A program made the translations under genes and the position numbers. Source: Pseudoclavibacter sp. 13-3 (GTDB taxonomy: Bacteria > Actinomycetota > Actinomycetes > Actinomycetales > Microbacteriaceae). From it: 64,000 nt of DNA. Where the stretch lies: positions 97,057 to 161,056 of the forward strand of contig NZ_JAJOZT010000005.1 of NCBI RefSeq assembly GCF_021168475.1. Reading direction: 5' to 3'. Position 1 is the first letter of the stretch. Each line of letters opens with the position of its first letter. Of this stretch, positions 44,823-54,454 are shown one piece after another. The notes beneath the pieces were generated by a model that saw nothing but the letters and a program-made list of their open reading frames with translations, did no database searches and was not told the origin of the DNA.

Positions 44823-46163
44823 TCAGCCCAGCGGGCGCACCTCGAGGTCGGCGTAGGCCACGGTGTCAGCAGCAACGCGCGCGAAGTGCGTATAGCCATC
44901 GGCCGCCAGCTCGTCGAGCAGCCTGCCCGCCTTCTTCGGTTCGGTGACGATGTCGACGCGGGTGTGATCGGTCTGCGCGAGCGCCTGCGCCTTGATCACG
45001 ATCAGGTTCGGCGCCGGGGCCTTGCGGTCGGCGAGCAGCACGAGACCGCCCTCGGGGCCAGACGCCGAGTCGTCGACGAGGTCGATGATGCGCTCGAAGC
45101 CGATCGAGAACCCCGCCGCCGGAACCTGCTGCCCCAAGAAGCGGCCGATCATGCCATCGTAGCGGCCGCCGCCGCCGACCGAGGACTTCGACGAGGGGTG
45201 CGAGATCTCGAAGATGGTGCCGGTGTAGTAGCCCATGCCGCGCACCAGCGTCGGGTCGAAGACCAGCCTCGCCGCTGCGGGTGCACCCCGGCGGCGTGCG
45301 CCTGCGGCGGCGGGGGCGTCGTCCGCAGTCGTCGCGGCGAGCGCCTCGGCGATGGTGACCAGGTTGTCGACGGCCTCGGGCGCCTCGATGTCTCCGAGAG
45401 CCTTCGTGACCGCCTCGCGGCTGAGCGGCTGCAGCCCGAGCTGTTCCACCCGTTCGAGAAAGGCGCCCAGGCGCTCTGCCTGCGCACCCAACCCGGCGTC
45501 GCGCAGTTCGGCGAGCACGCCGTCCGCACCGATCTTGTCGAGCTTGTCGATGCTGATCAGCACGCGCGCGGTGTCGGCTTCGGCGAAGCCCGAGTCGGCC
45601 AGAATCGCATTGAGGATGCCACGGTCGTTGATTCGGATCGTCGCGCCGATGAGCCCCAGCTCGGCGAGAGCTGCCGAGGTCGCGGTGATGAGTTCGAGCT
45701 CGGCGAGCACCGTCGGCTCACCCAGAATGTCGATGTCGCACTGCACGAACTGACGGTAGCGGCCCTTCTGCGGGCGCTCGGCGCGCCAGACCGGCCCGGC
45801 CTGGATCGAGCGGAACACCTTGGGCAGCTCGGCGTGGTGCGAGGCGTAGTAGCGCGCCAGCGGCACGGTGAGGTCGAAGCGCAGGCCGAGGTCGGAGAGG
45901 TCGGCCTCGTCGCCCGTCTCGAGTGCGTGCTGCAGCTTCTCACGGGTGAGGCCGCGGCGCAGCACGCGGAAGGCGAGCTTCTCGTTGTCTCCGCCCATGC
46001 CCGAGGTCAGCCGGCTCAGCTCTTCGAGCACCGGCGTCTCGATCTGAGTGAAGCCGTGTCGACGGTAGGTGTCGAGAATTGTGGACAGCACACGCTCCCG
46101 GCGTGCTTTGTCAGCGGGCAGGAAGTCGCGCATGCCGCGAGGCGGATTGATCTGCTGAGCCAT
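44823..46163 (-). CDS. hisS: Histidyl-tRNA synthetase
   Basis: This class II synthetase charges tRNA-His. The 446-residue enzyme opens PRGMRDFLPADKARRE. Motif 2 lies in PQKGRYRQFVQCDIDILG (about 128-145), and the histidine signature LVRGMGYYTGTIFEI follows near 300. Motif 3 is in AAGFSIGFERI near 345, and the C-terminal anticodon-binding domain covers about 370-446. Between about 275 and 295 there is an Ala/Arg-rich insertion, APAAAGARRRGAPAAA, just before the histidine signature, which makes the enzyme slightly longer than usual. Upstream of metNIQ on the same strand. Confidence 0.96.
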   Translation of the reverse strand: MAQQINPPRGMRDFLPADKARRERVLSTILDTYRRHGFTQIETPVLEELSRLTSGMGGDNEKLAFRVLRRGLTREKLQHALETGDEADLSDLGLRFDLTVPLARYYASHHAELPKVFRSIQAGPVWRAERPQKGRYRQFVQCDIDILGEPTVLAELELITATSAALAELGLIGATIRINDRGILNAILADSGFAEADTARVLISIDKLDKIGADGVLAELRDAGLGAQAERLGAFLERVEQLGLQPLSREAVTKALGDIEAPEAVDNLVTIAEALAATTADDAPAAAGARRRGAPAAARLVFDPTLVRGMGYYTGTIFEISHPSSKSSVGGGGRYDGMIGRFLGQQVPAAGFSIGFERIIDLVDDSASGPEGGLVLLADRKAPAPNLIVIKAQALAQTDHTRVDIVTEPKKAGRLLDELAADGYTHFARVAADTVAYADLEVRPLG

Positions 46164-46347
46164 GATTGTCTATCATGCCACGCGCTGCCCGGTCGGCTGC
46201 GCCGGTGAGCGGCGCAGAGTGACAGGAGACTGCGGATTCCACGGGCAGATTGTGCGGGGCGCGCCGAAGACGAACAGAGCATGTCGGGGGTTCATGCTTA
46301 GGCTGAATGTTCAGGCAGGTGTCTGAACCCGATCAGTGAGGCGGAGC

Positions 46348-48657
46348 ATGGCGAACAACGAGAACGACGCGCACGAGCACAGGCGCGGTCTTTTCGGCTG
46401 GCGCAGACGCACCAAGGCCGAGACAACCGTCGAGGTGCCCGAGCCCGGCCCGTCCACAGTCGATGTCGATCGGGCTGCGAGCGAACCGCACCCGCAGACG
46501 GCGCCCATCGGCGAGCCCGAGGGTTTCATCGCATCTGCCGACCCGGTCGGGCCGCAGTCGATCGACGTGCCTGAGACCGACGCTGACGGCGGTGCAGCCC
46601 TCGACGGCCAGCAGCCTGGCGCTTCGACGTCTGCAGACGCCGACCGCGACGCGCACGGCCCGCAGATCTCGGGCGCGGCGACGCAGCCTGGTGATCGGTT
46701 CGCTCCGCCGGCGATGCCCGAGCGGCCCGTCTACGACAGCGGCCAGGCCGCAGCGGATGCTGCCCGCATCCTGCGTGCGGCTCGCGCCCGTCGCCCTGCC
46801 GGAGCTCCCGACCCGCTGCATGAGCACCATGGCGGCGCGGTCGATGCCGCGGATGCCCGTGGCACTGGTGACGCCGTTGCCGATGCCACTGCTGACGGAA
46901 GCACTGCTGCAGGTGCCGATACACAGGCCGAGGCGACGACCGCGACGACCGCGGCTGTCACGAACACGACTGAGACGACGTCGACTGAGACGACCCGGGG
47001 AGAGACGAACCCGAGCGAATCTGCGCCTGGTGCTGAGCTGGACGGTGCTGAGACGAACCCTGCAGTGACGACCGGTGAGGCTGCGCCGAACGCAGCCGAG
47101 CACAGCGCTGCCGCGAGCAGCGCTGCACCTGCCGCTGACGCGGGGGCATCGGCTCCGGAGACCGAGCCGAACCCGGTTGCGCCGCAAGAGGCTGCGGCCG
47201 GCGCACGCCTCGCGCAGCAGAGCGACGAGGCCGGGAAGCCCCCGTTCGGAGGAGCTCCCCGCACCACCTCGACGTACGACCCAGACGTCGACGTCGATAC
47301 GCATCCTTCAGCACTGCCGCTGATCGCGACGCCGATCTCACTCGACGACGAGCCGACAGGTGCTGAAGCGTCCGCAGCCGGGTTCGCAGAGCAGCCCACC
47401 GCCGAGATTCCCGAAGAGGCGGCCTCAGCCGCCCCGCAGCCAGACGACCCGCAGCCAGACAGCCCGGGCGACAGCGCCGATGCCGCATCCGCACGCCAGC
47501 CCACACCGGGCGCGACCGCGGCCGCAGCGCAGACACCGGCCGACGAAGACGATCTCGAGCCTTCATCGGCGCCGCTCATCACCGAACGCAACGTCGAGGT
47601 ACGTCATCTGCAGCGGTCGTTCGGCCGCAAGAATCGTGCGCTGGTCGATGTCAGCTTCACGGCCCGGTCTGGGCATGTCACCGCACTGGTCGGCGTGAAC
47701 GGCGCCGGCAAGAGCACGGTGCTGCAGATTCTCGCCACGTTGCTCAAGCCGCAGAACGGCGAGGTGCGCATCAACGGCATCGACGCCGTGGCCCGCCCGC
47801 AGGATGCCCGCTCGTCGATCGGGTGGGTGCCCGACCACATTCCGCTGTGGCCGCGCATGACGGTGCGGCACACGCTGCAGACCTTCGCACGGCTCTACGG
47901 GCTGCCGAGGGCCGAGGCGCGCAAACGCACGATCGATCTGCTGACCAAGACCGGCCTCAACGACGTGGCCAAGCGTCAGGCGCGTCAGCTCTCGCGGGGT
48001 CAGCGGCAGCTGCTCTCACTGGCGCGGGCACTCGTGCACGATCCGCAGGTGCTGCTGCTCGACGAGCCCACGTCGGGTCTCGACAACATCAGCCGCGACC
48101 GTGTGCAGGCCGCCCTGCGACAGCTCGCCGACGAGGGCAAGACGGTGGTCGTCTCGACCAACTGGTTCGAGGGCCTCGACGACTACGCCGACCACGTCGT
48201 CTATCTCACCGAGGGCGTCAGCGCTTCGTCAGCCGAGGTCAACCAGGCTGCAACCGCGCCGCGCTCGTGGCGCATCCGCAGTCTCGACCCGCAGGCGCTG
48301 CTCGAGGCGCTGCAGCGGTTCGAGACCCCCTTCGACCTCGACCCGGTCACGCAGGCCGTCGAGGTGCTGATGGGCAGTGACGAGGCGGCGAACCTGCTGC
48401 TCGCGCGACTCGTGATCGCCGGCGTTCCGGTGCACGACTACAGTCCGGCGTTCAGCGCGACCGAGCAGACGTTCCGGGCGCTGCAGCAGCAGGCCCCGGC
48501 CGACACGACTGAGTCGGTGCTCGACGCGCTCGGCGCCAAGACCGACGACTCGAGTGACGTCGACGATGCCGCCGACCGTCCGGCTGCCGATTCGCACGAG
48601 GGCGCTGGCCGCACCTCGCCCGACCGGCTCCGCCACCACAAAGGAGGTGACCGCTGA
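46348..48657 (+). CDS. ABC transporter ATPase with ~400-residue disordered N-terminal extension
   Basis: The 769-residue protein has an ordinary ABC ATPase at about 420-640: Walker A GVNGAGKST near 450, signature LSRGQRQ, Walker B VLLLDEPTSGLD, and LADEGKTVVVSTNWFEGLDD. About 110 further residues follow. The first ~415 residues are low-complexity, rich in Ala, Thr, Glu, Pro and Asp, with a basic patch HRRGLFGWRRRTK near the start. This is far longer than the usual 230-320 residues. ATG 46348 follows GAGG; a GTG four codons upstream is possible. Its stop overlaps the start of the ABC-2 permease (TGATG), so the two form an exporter. The switch position has asparagine (STNW) where histidine is usual. 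Confidence 0.88.
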   Translation: MANNENDAHEHRRGLFGWRRRTKAETTVEVPEPGPSTVDVDRAASEPHPQTAPIGEPEGFIASADPVGPQSIDVPETDADGGAALDGQQPGASTSADADRDAHGPQISGAATQPGDRFAPPAMPERPVYDSGQAAADAARILRAARARRPAGAPDPLHEHHGGAVDAADARGTGDAVADATADGSTAAGADTQAEATTATTAAVTNTTETTSTETTRGETNPSESAPGAELDGAETNPAVTTGEAAPNAAEHSAAASSAAPAADAGASAPETEPNPVAPQEAAAGARLAQQSDEAGKPPFGGAPRTTSTYDPDVDVDTHPSALPLIATPISLDDEPTGAEASAAGFAEQPTAEIPEEAASAAPQPDDPQPDSPGDSADAASARQPTPGATAAAAQTPADEDDLEPSSAPLITERNVEVRHLQRSFGRKNRALVDVSFTARSGHVTALVGVNGAGKSTVLQILATLLKPQNGEVRINGIDAVARPQDARSSIGWVPDHIPLWPRMTVRHTLQTFARLYGLPRAEARKRTIDLLTKTGLNDVAKRQARQLSRGQRQLLSLARALVHDPQVLLLDEPTSGLDNISRDRVQAALRQLADEGKTVVVSTNWFEGLDDYADHVVYLTEGVSASSAEVNQAATAPRSWRIRSLDPQALLEALQRFETPFDLDPVTQAVEVLMGSDEAANLLLARLVIAGVPVHDYSPAFSATEQTFRALQQQAPADTTESVLDALGAKTDDSSDVDDAADRPAADSHEGAGRTSPDRLRHHKGGDR

Positions 48658-49766
48658 TGCTCACACTCATCGGTCTCGAGCTGCGCCAGCGCGTGCGCGG
48701 CTCTGGATGGCTGCCGCTGCTGATCATCTGGCTGCTCGCCATCGGCGGCCTCACCGCCGGCGCCTACTTCATCAGTCAGAGCAAAGGCCAGCCTCTGGGC
48801 GCGTGGCTGTTCTCGCTGATCCTGTACTTCACCCTGTTCCTCGCCGCAGTCGTCGTGCCTGCCCTCGGCGGCGGGTCGATCAACGGCGACCGTGAAAGCG
48901 GAGTGCTCACGCTCGTGCAGACCGCACCGGTCTCGGCGGCCACGATCGTCTGGGCCAAGGCGTTCGCCGCCTGGATCGCCTCGCTCGTGCTGGTCTTGGT
49001 GGCGCTGCCGTTCCTGCTCTTCGCGGCGATCATCGGCGACGTCGGCTGGATCGTCGTGGTGCCCGCCCTGGTCGTGCTCTTCTTGGAACTCGCCTTCTTC
49101 TCGGCCATCTCGGTCTCGTTCTCGGGAATCTTCAGCCGCTCGGGCGCCGCGACTGCTCTGTCGTACCTCGTGATCGCGCTGCTGAGCGTCGGCTCGGTCT
49201 TCGCGTTCAACATCGGCTCTGCCCTGCTGACCAGTGAGCGCACCGTGCAGGTGAACACGCACGTCGCGGCGTCAGGCTCGCAGGGCGATTCCGCTGCCGA
49301 CCAGTCGAACGGCCAATCGGGTGCTGACGGCGAGGGGGCAGCCGCTGACGGCACCGCGCAGAGCCGGCGCTGCCAGGTGGTCTCGGAGCAGCGCAGCTAC
49401 CAGCGCCCCGATCTGGTCTGGCCGGTGCTGGCCGCGAACCCCTTCGTGATTCTGGCGGACGCCACCCCGGCCCGGTTCGGCCACGGTGACGCCGGCACGG
49501 CGGTCGGGTATCCGACGAATCTGCTGACCGCACTCAAGGTCGAGCTGCGCAAGGCGCAGCACTCGGCGATTCCGATCGAGACGATCGAGGAATGCGAGTG
49601 GTCGGCTGACTCGAAGACCCCCGAGCAGCAGATGGCCGGCACACAGCCGGTGTGGTTCTGGGGCATCGCCGGGCAGATCGTGCTCTCGCTGATTCTGCTC
49701 GGGTGGGCCACGTCTCGCACGCGCGCTCCGTCCCGCAACTCGGCGAAGGGGCAGCGCATTGGCTGA
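48657..49766 (+). CDS. ABC-2 type transporter permease
   Basis: The 369-residue membrane protein has six hydrophobic segments: about 17-40, 52-72, 100-125, 130-150, 160-185 and one near the C-terminus (about 333-353). NGDRESGVLTLVQTAPVSAATIVWAKAF is the typical ABC-2 motif after the second segment. Between the fifth and sixth lies a ~145-residue extracytoplasmic loop with two Cys, rich in Ser/Gly/Ala and then ordered (YQRPDLVWPVLAANPFVIL). It is the partner of the preceding ATPase, with overlapping stop and start codons. The substrate is unknown. Confidence 0.88.
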   Translation: MLTLIGLELRQRVRGSGWLPLLIIWLLAIGGLTAGAYFISQSKGQPLGAWLFSLILYFTLFLAAVVVPALGGGSINGDRESGVLTLVQTAPVSAATIVWAKAFAAWIASLVLVLVALPFLLFAAIIGDVGWIVVVPALVVLFLELAFFSAISVSFSGIFSRSGAATALSYLVIALLSVGSVFAFNIGSALLTSERTVQVNTHVAASGSQGDSAADQSNGQSGADGEGAAADGTAQSRRCQVVSEQRSYQRPDLVWPVLAANPFVILADATPARFGHGDAGTAVGYPTNLLTALKVELRKAQHSAIPIETIEECEWSADSKTPEQQMAGTQPVWFWGIAGQIVLSLILLGWATSRTRAPSRNSAKGQRIG

Positions 49767-50508
49767 TTCGCTGTTCTCGAACGAGGCCGCCGTGGCCGGT
49801 CATCCGGAGCTCGACAAGCTGGTCGACACGGTCGACACACTGCTGGCAGAGGGCGGCTGCCCATGGGATCGCGAACAGACCCACCGCTCGCTCGCGAAGT
49901 ATCTGCTCGAAGAGACCTATGAGGCTCTCGAGGCGATCGAGACCGACGACGCGTCGGAGCGAGCGACCGACGCGTTGAAAGAGGAGCTCGGCGACGTGCT
50001 CTACCAGGTGCTCTTTCACGCGCGCCTTGCTCAGGCCGAAGGGCGATTCGACATCGACGACCTCGCGGCCGCAGTCGACAAGAAGATGCGCGATCGGCAT
50101 CCGCACGTGTTCGGTGACGCGCACGCCGAGACGGCCGACGACGTGGTCGCGGTGTGGGACGCGGCCAAGGCCCGCGAGAAAAGCGAGCGCACCAGCGTGC
50201 TCGACGGGATTCCGCAGGATCTGCCCGCACTCTCACTTGCCGACAAGGTCATCGGGCGCGCGCACAAGCTGGGCCTGCTTGACGCGACGCAGCCCGGGGC
50301 GTTTCAGCTCGAAGACGAAGACGACCTGGGCAAGCTGCTGCTCGCGATCGTGGCGTCGGCGAAGGCGTCCGGGTTCGATTCAGAACGAGCGCTGCGATCG
50401 ACGCTGCGTGATTTTCAGGGTGAGATTCATGCCGCCGAGCAGGCCGGTTCTGACGCCGGAGTCATCGGGATGACGGGCGGCGCTGCTGACGGCAGCACGG
50501 GCGAGTAG
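49759..50508 (+). CDS. mazG: Nucleoside triphosphate pyrophosphohydrolase MazG
   Basis: MazG hydrolyses (d)NTPs to monophosphates and pyrophosphate, cleaning the nucleotide pool. The 249-residue protein carries GGCPWDREQTHRSLAKYLLEE (about 32-52), then EALEAIETDD and LKEELGDVLYQVLFHARLAQ, where the E-E-x-x-D cluster binds Mg, and KMRDRHPHVFGD. The start is a TTG that overlaps the permease stop by 8 bp; AAGGGG lies just upstream, and no better ATG or GTG gives the full N-terminus. The C-terminal part includes a second, degenerate MazG-like half. It is convergent with mfd. Mfd, mazG and eno lie together in mycobacteria, here spread over ~10 kb. Confidence 0.93.
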   Translation: MADSLFSNEAAVAGHPELDKLVDTVDTLLAEGGCPWDREQTHRSLAKYLLEETYEALEAIETDDASERATDALKEELGDVLYQVLFHARLAQAEGRFDIDDLAAAVDKKMRDRHPHVFGDAHAETADDVVAVWDAAKAREKSERTSVLDGIPQDLPALSLADKVIGRAHKLGLLDATQPGAFQLEDEDDLGKLLLAIVASAKASGFDSERALRSTLRDFQGEIHAAEQAGSDAGVIGMTGGAADGSTGE

Positions 50509-50530
50509 CACCAGACGGCGGCTTCTCTGA

Positions 50531-53500
50531 TCAGAAGTCGTCGGCCTTGCGCCGGCGGGCCCTGCGCTCGCGCGCTCGCGCATCGGCAGCAGCCCGACGC
50601 GCTGCGGCTCGCTCCTCGAAGGTCTGCGGCTTGGAAGCGCCCGAATCACGGCCTGAAACCGATGACGCGGATGCCCCGCTCTGCCCCGCCTTCGCCCGGG
50701 CGCCGGTCTGTGCGCTGGCCTGAGCGTGCGTCTCAGCGGCCGCACTGGCAGCAGCCACCGGCGCCTCGATCACCTCCAGATTCACCAGCACACCGGTCAC
50801 CCAGTCGACCAGGGGCTGCACGTCGTCTGCGCCCAGCAGCTGCTCGGGCACCGTGATCAGCACGCCGCCGCCCGCGGGCAGCATCGTGTACGAGCCGTAG
50901 AGCCGACGCAACCGCATCTGCAGCGAATCGCTCAGCTCGAGCGGCGCGATGCGCAGCCGGCCGCTCACCGCGATGACCTCGGCCAGCCCCGCGCCCGCGA
51001 GCGCACGCCGCAGACGAGACACCGAGATGAGGTTGCGCACCGGCAGCGGCAGCCTGCCGTAGCGGTCTTCGAACTCCTCGACCACGGCGTCGATGGCGCC
51101 CTCGCGCCCGGTCGGACTCGAAGCGGTCGCCAGCTTCTGATACGCCTCGAGGCGCAGCCGCTCCGAATCGACGTAGTCGGTCGGAATGTGCGCATCGACC
51201 GGCAGCTCGAGCCGAAGCTCGATCTGCTCCGCGGCGTCCCCTCCTTTGAACGCGTCGACGGCCTCGCCGACCATCCGCAGGTACAGGTCGAACCCGACAC
51301 CCGCGATGTGTCCGCTCTGCTCGCCGCCCAGCAGGTTGCCCGCGCCGCGCAGCTCCAGGTCTTTCATCGCGACCTGCATGCCGGCGCCGAGCTCGTTGTT
51401 CGCCGCGATCGTCTCGAGCCGGTCGTGGGCGGTGTCGGTCAGCGTCTTCTCCGGGTCGTACAAGAAGTAGGCATAGGCCCGCTCGCGGCCGCGGCCCACG
51501 CGCCCGCGCAGCTGGTGCAGCTGCGACAGCCCGTACCGCTGCGCGTCGTCGACGATCAGCGTGTTCGCATTCTGGATGTCCATGCCTGTCTCGATGATCG
51601 TGGTCGAGACGAGCACGTCGAACTTCTGCTCCCAGAAGTCGACGATCACGCGTTCCAGCTCGCTCTCGCCCATCTGCCCGTGCGCGACGCCGACGCGCGC
51701 CTCGGGCACCAGCTCGGCGATGTGCGCGGCGGCCTTGGCGATGTCGCCGACCCGGTTGTGCACGTAGAACACCTGCCCCTCGCGCAGCAGCTCGCGCCGC
51801 ACCGCAGCGGCGACCTGCTTGTCGCTGAACGCGCCCACATAGGTGAGCACCGGGTGGCGGGACTCGGGCGGCGTCGCCAGCGTCGACATCTCGCGGATGC
51901 CGGTGACGGCCATCTCCAGGGTGCGCGGAATCGGCGTGGCGCTCATCGAGAGCACGTCCACATTCGTCTTCAGCTCTTTGAGCCGCTCCTTGTGCTCGAC
52001 GCCGAAGCGCTGCTCCTCATCGATGATCACCAGCCCGATCTTCTTGAAGTGCACGCTCTTGCTCAGAATGCGGTGCGTGCCGATCACCATGTCGACCGAC
52101 CCGTCGGCGAGCCCGGCGATCGTGTCGGCGGTCTCTTTCGCCGTCTGAAAGCGCGAGAGCGTGCGCAGCTTCACCGGGAACCCGGCATACCGCTCGGCGA
52201 ACGTCTCGGCATGCTGCTGGGCGAGCAGCGTGGTCGGCACCAGCATCGCGACCTGGTAGCCGTCCTGAATCGCCTTGAACGCCGCACGCACCGCGACCTC
52301 GGTCTTGCCGAAGCCGACGTCACCGGCGAGCAGGCGGTCCATGGGCATCTCGCGCTCCATGTCGTGCTTGACCTCGTCGATGGTCTGCAGCTGATCAGGC
52401 GTCTCGGCATATGGGAACGCCTCTTCGAGCTCGTGCTGCCAGGGCGTGTCAGCCCCGAACGCGTGCCCCCTCGCACGAGTGCGCTCGGCATAGAGCTTCA
52501 CCAGCCCGACCGCGATCTCGCGCACCGCCTTGCGCGCCTTGCTCTTGGTGCGCGACCAGTCAGAACCGCCGAGCTTCGACAACGTCGGGTCTTCCCCGCC
52601 CACATACCGCGTCAGCTGGTCGAGCTGGTCGGTGGGCACGTACAGGCGGTCGCCCGGGTGCCCCTTCTTGCTCGGCGCGTACTCGATCACGAGGTACTCG
52701 CGCAGGTGCCGCCCGTCGCGCCCGCCGACCTCGCGGCTGGTCAGCTCGATGAACCGGCCGATGCCGTGCTTGTCGTGCACGACCAGGTCGCCCGGCTTCA
52801 GCTGCAGCGGGTCGACCGTCTTGCGCCGCCGGCTCGCCAGCTTCTTCGGCTGGCCCCGGTTGTAGCCGGCGGTGCGCCCGAAGAACTCGGCCTCGGTGAT
52901 CAGCGCCAGCCGTTCGTCGGCGAGCTCCCAGCCCTCGTCGACATCGGCCACGAGGATGCCGGCCACGCCCGCCTCGATCGCTGCGGCGGATGCGGGGCGC
53001 GCGGCGACCTCCTGATCGGCCAGCAGCTGCATGGTGCGGGCGGCCGTGCCCTTCGCCACCGCTGTGATCACCACGCGCCAGCCGTCGGCCAGCAGCGCCC
53101 GCACATGCTCGATCGCTCCGTTGGCGTCGCCTGCGAAGCTCGGCACTGCCCGCGCGACGACAGGCACCGATCCCGCGGGGGCATCTGCGGCATCCGCCCC
53201 ACCGGTCTCTGCACCGGCGATCTCGCTGTCGAACGGCGAGATCTGCCACCAGTGACGAGGGGCTGCCGCCGTGCGCAGCGCATCGAGGTCGAGGTATTCG
53301 CCGGCGCTGAGGTCGATCGGTGCTTCGGCTCCGGCGACGGCGGCGCTCCACGCGGCCTCGAGAAACTCACGGTTGGTCGCGACCAGGTTCTTGGCACGGG
53401 TGCGGGCCCGCTCCGGGCTGACCACGGCGACGACGGCATCCTGCGAGAGGTAGTCGGTGATCGGCACGAGGTGGTCGTCGAGTGCAGGCGCCAGTGACTC

Positions 53501-54454
53501 CATGCCCTCGACCGGAATGCCCTGCGAGAGCTTCTCGAGCATGCCCGCGAGATTCGGAAACTCGTGTTGCATCTCGGCAGCGCGCTGTCGCACGTGCTCC
53601 GTGAGCAGCAGCTCACGGCTGGCGCCGATGTCGACCATGTCGAGCTGTTGATCGTCGGTGCGCTGGTCGGCCACGTGGAACGGCTTGATGGTGTCGACCT
53701 CGTCACCGAACAGCTCGATGCGCACCGGGTAGTCGGCGGTCGGCGGGAACACGTCGATGATGCCGCCGCGCACGGTGAACTCCCCGCGGCGAGTGACCAG
53801 GTCGACGCGCGCGTAGGCCATCTCGACGAGGCGGGTGGCGAACTCTTCGAGCGGATGCTCCTCGCCCACGGCGACATGCAGCGGGCGGATGCCGGCGAGG
53901 TTGTCGGCGACGGGCTGCAGCGCTGCACGCACGCTCGCGATCACGATCTGCACCTTCGGCTGGACTGCGGCCGCGCCGCTCTCAGCGCTCGAGGCGTCAT
54001 CGCGCGCGTCGCGCCAGTCGGCGAGTGAGCGCAGCACCTCGAGGCGCTGCCCGGTGACCTGCGGCGACGGGCTCAGCCGCTCGTGCGGCAGGGTCTCCCA
54101 GGCCGGCAGCTCCTGCACCGACGCCTCGGGCAGCAGTTCGCGCAGGGCGCGCAGCAGAACGTCGGCCTCACGACCGGTCGGCGTGACGATCAGGTACTGG
54201 CCGCCGGCGTCAGCAGCGGGGTCGCCCGAGAGATCGTCACCGGAATACTCCTCGATCATCGCGGCCAGCAGCGCCGTGCGCAGCCGCTCGATGCCGACGA
54301 TGTTCAGGTCGCGTTCGTCGATCGCCTCGCGCACCCGCTGAAAGGCGTCGGTGCCCGCGAAGGCTCGAGTGATCGCCTCGGCGTGATCCGGCAGCACGAA
54401 GGCTGCCTCAGCTGCTTCGGAGTCGACGTTGCTGCGCTTGGCTGCCATGCTCAC
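50531..54454 (-). CDS. mfd: Transcription-repair coupling factor Mfd
   Basis: Mfd removes RNA polymerase stalled at DNA lesions and recruits UvrA. The 1307-residue protein has a UvrB-like N-terminal module (about 80-300, VTPTGREADVLLRALRELLPE). The polymerase-interacting CarD-like domain is near 555-640 (LKPGDLVVHDKHGIGRFIEL). The ATPase has Walker A GDVGFGKTE near 713, the DEEQ box IIDEEQRFGVEHKERL near 812 and motif VI QLRGRVGRGRERAYAY near 985. A TRCF domain completes the family. The last ~85 residues are an Ala/Arg/Ser tail not typical of the E. coli protein. The GTG start overlaps the pth stop (GTGA); ATG 54448 is the alternative. Confidence 0.96.
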   Translation of the reverse strand: MSMAAKRSNVDSEAAEAAFVLPDHAEAITRAFAGTDAFQRVREAIDERDLNIVGIERLRTALLAAMIEEYSGDDLSGDPAADAGGQYLIVTPTGREADVLLRALRELLPEASVQELPAWETLPHERLSPSPQVTGQRLEVLRSLADWRDARDDASSAESGAAAVQPKVQIVIASVRAALQPVADNLAGIRPLHVAVGEEHPLEEFATRLVEMAYARVDLVTRRGEFTVRGGIIDVFPPTADYPVRIELFGDEVDTIKPFHVADQRTDDQQLDMVDIGASRELLLTEHVRQRAAEMQHEFPNLAGMLEKLSQGIPVEGMESLAPALDDHLVPITDYLSQDAVVAVVSPERARTRAKNLVATNREFLEAAWSAAVAGAEAPIDLSAGEYLDLDALRTAAAPRHWWQISPFDSEIAGAETGGADAADAPAGSVPVVARAVPSFAGDANGAIEHVRALLADGWRVVITAVAKGTAARTMQLLADQEVAARPASAAAIEAGVAGILVADVDEGWELADERLALITEAEFFGRTAGYNRGQPKKLASRRRKTVDPLQLKPGDLVVHDKHGIGRFIELTSREVGGRDGRHLREYLVIEYAPSKKGHPGDRLYVPTDQLDQLTRYVGGEDPTLSKLGGSDWSRTKSKARKAVREIAVGLVKLYAERTRARGHAFGADTPWQHELEEAFPYAETPDQLQTIDEVKHDMEREMPMDRLLAGDVGFGKTEVAVRAAFKAIQDGYQVAMLVPTTLLAQQHAETFAERYAGFPVKLRTLSRFQTAKETADTIAGLADGSVDMVIGTHRILSKSVHFKKIGLVIIDEEQRFGVEHKERLKELKTNVDVLSMSATPIPRTLEMAVTGIREMSTLATPPESRHPVLTYVGAFSDKQVAAAVRRELLREGQVFYVHNRVGDIAKAAAHIAELVPEARVGVAHGQMGESELERVIVDFWEQKFDVLVSTTIIETGMDIQNANTLIVDDAQRYGLSQLHQLRGRVGRGRERAYAYFLYDPEKTLTDTAHDRLETIAANNELGAGMQVAMKDLELRGAGNLLGGEQSGHIAGVGFDLYLRMVGEAVDAFKGGDAAEQIELRLELPVDAHIPTDYVDSERLRLEAYQKLATASSPTGREGAIDAVVEEFEDRYGRLPLPVRNLISVSRLRRALAGAGLAEVIAVSGRLRIAPLELSDSLQMRLRRLYGSYTMLPAGGGVLITVPEQLLGADDVQPLVDWVTGVLVNLEVIEAPVAAASAAAETHAQASAQTGARAKAGQSGASASSVSGRDSGASKPQTFEERAAARRAAADARARERRARRRKADDF

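Noticed and set aside
50726..53497. 923-residue open frame on the plus strand opposite mfd
   Set aside because: It is antisense to the highly conserved Mfd, has no ribosome site, and its residues are the His/Arg/Leu-rich shadow typical of high-GC coding DNA.
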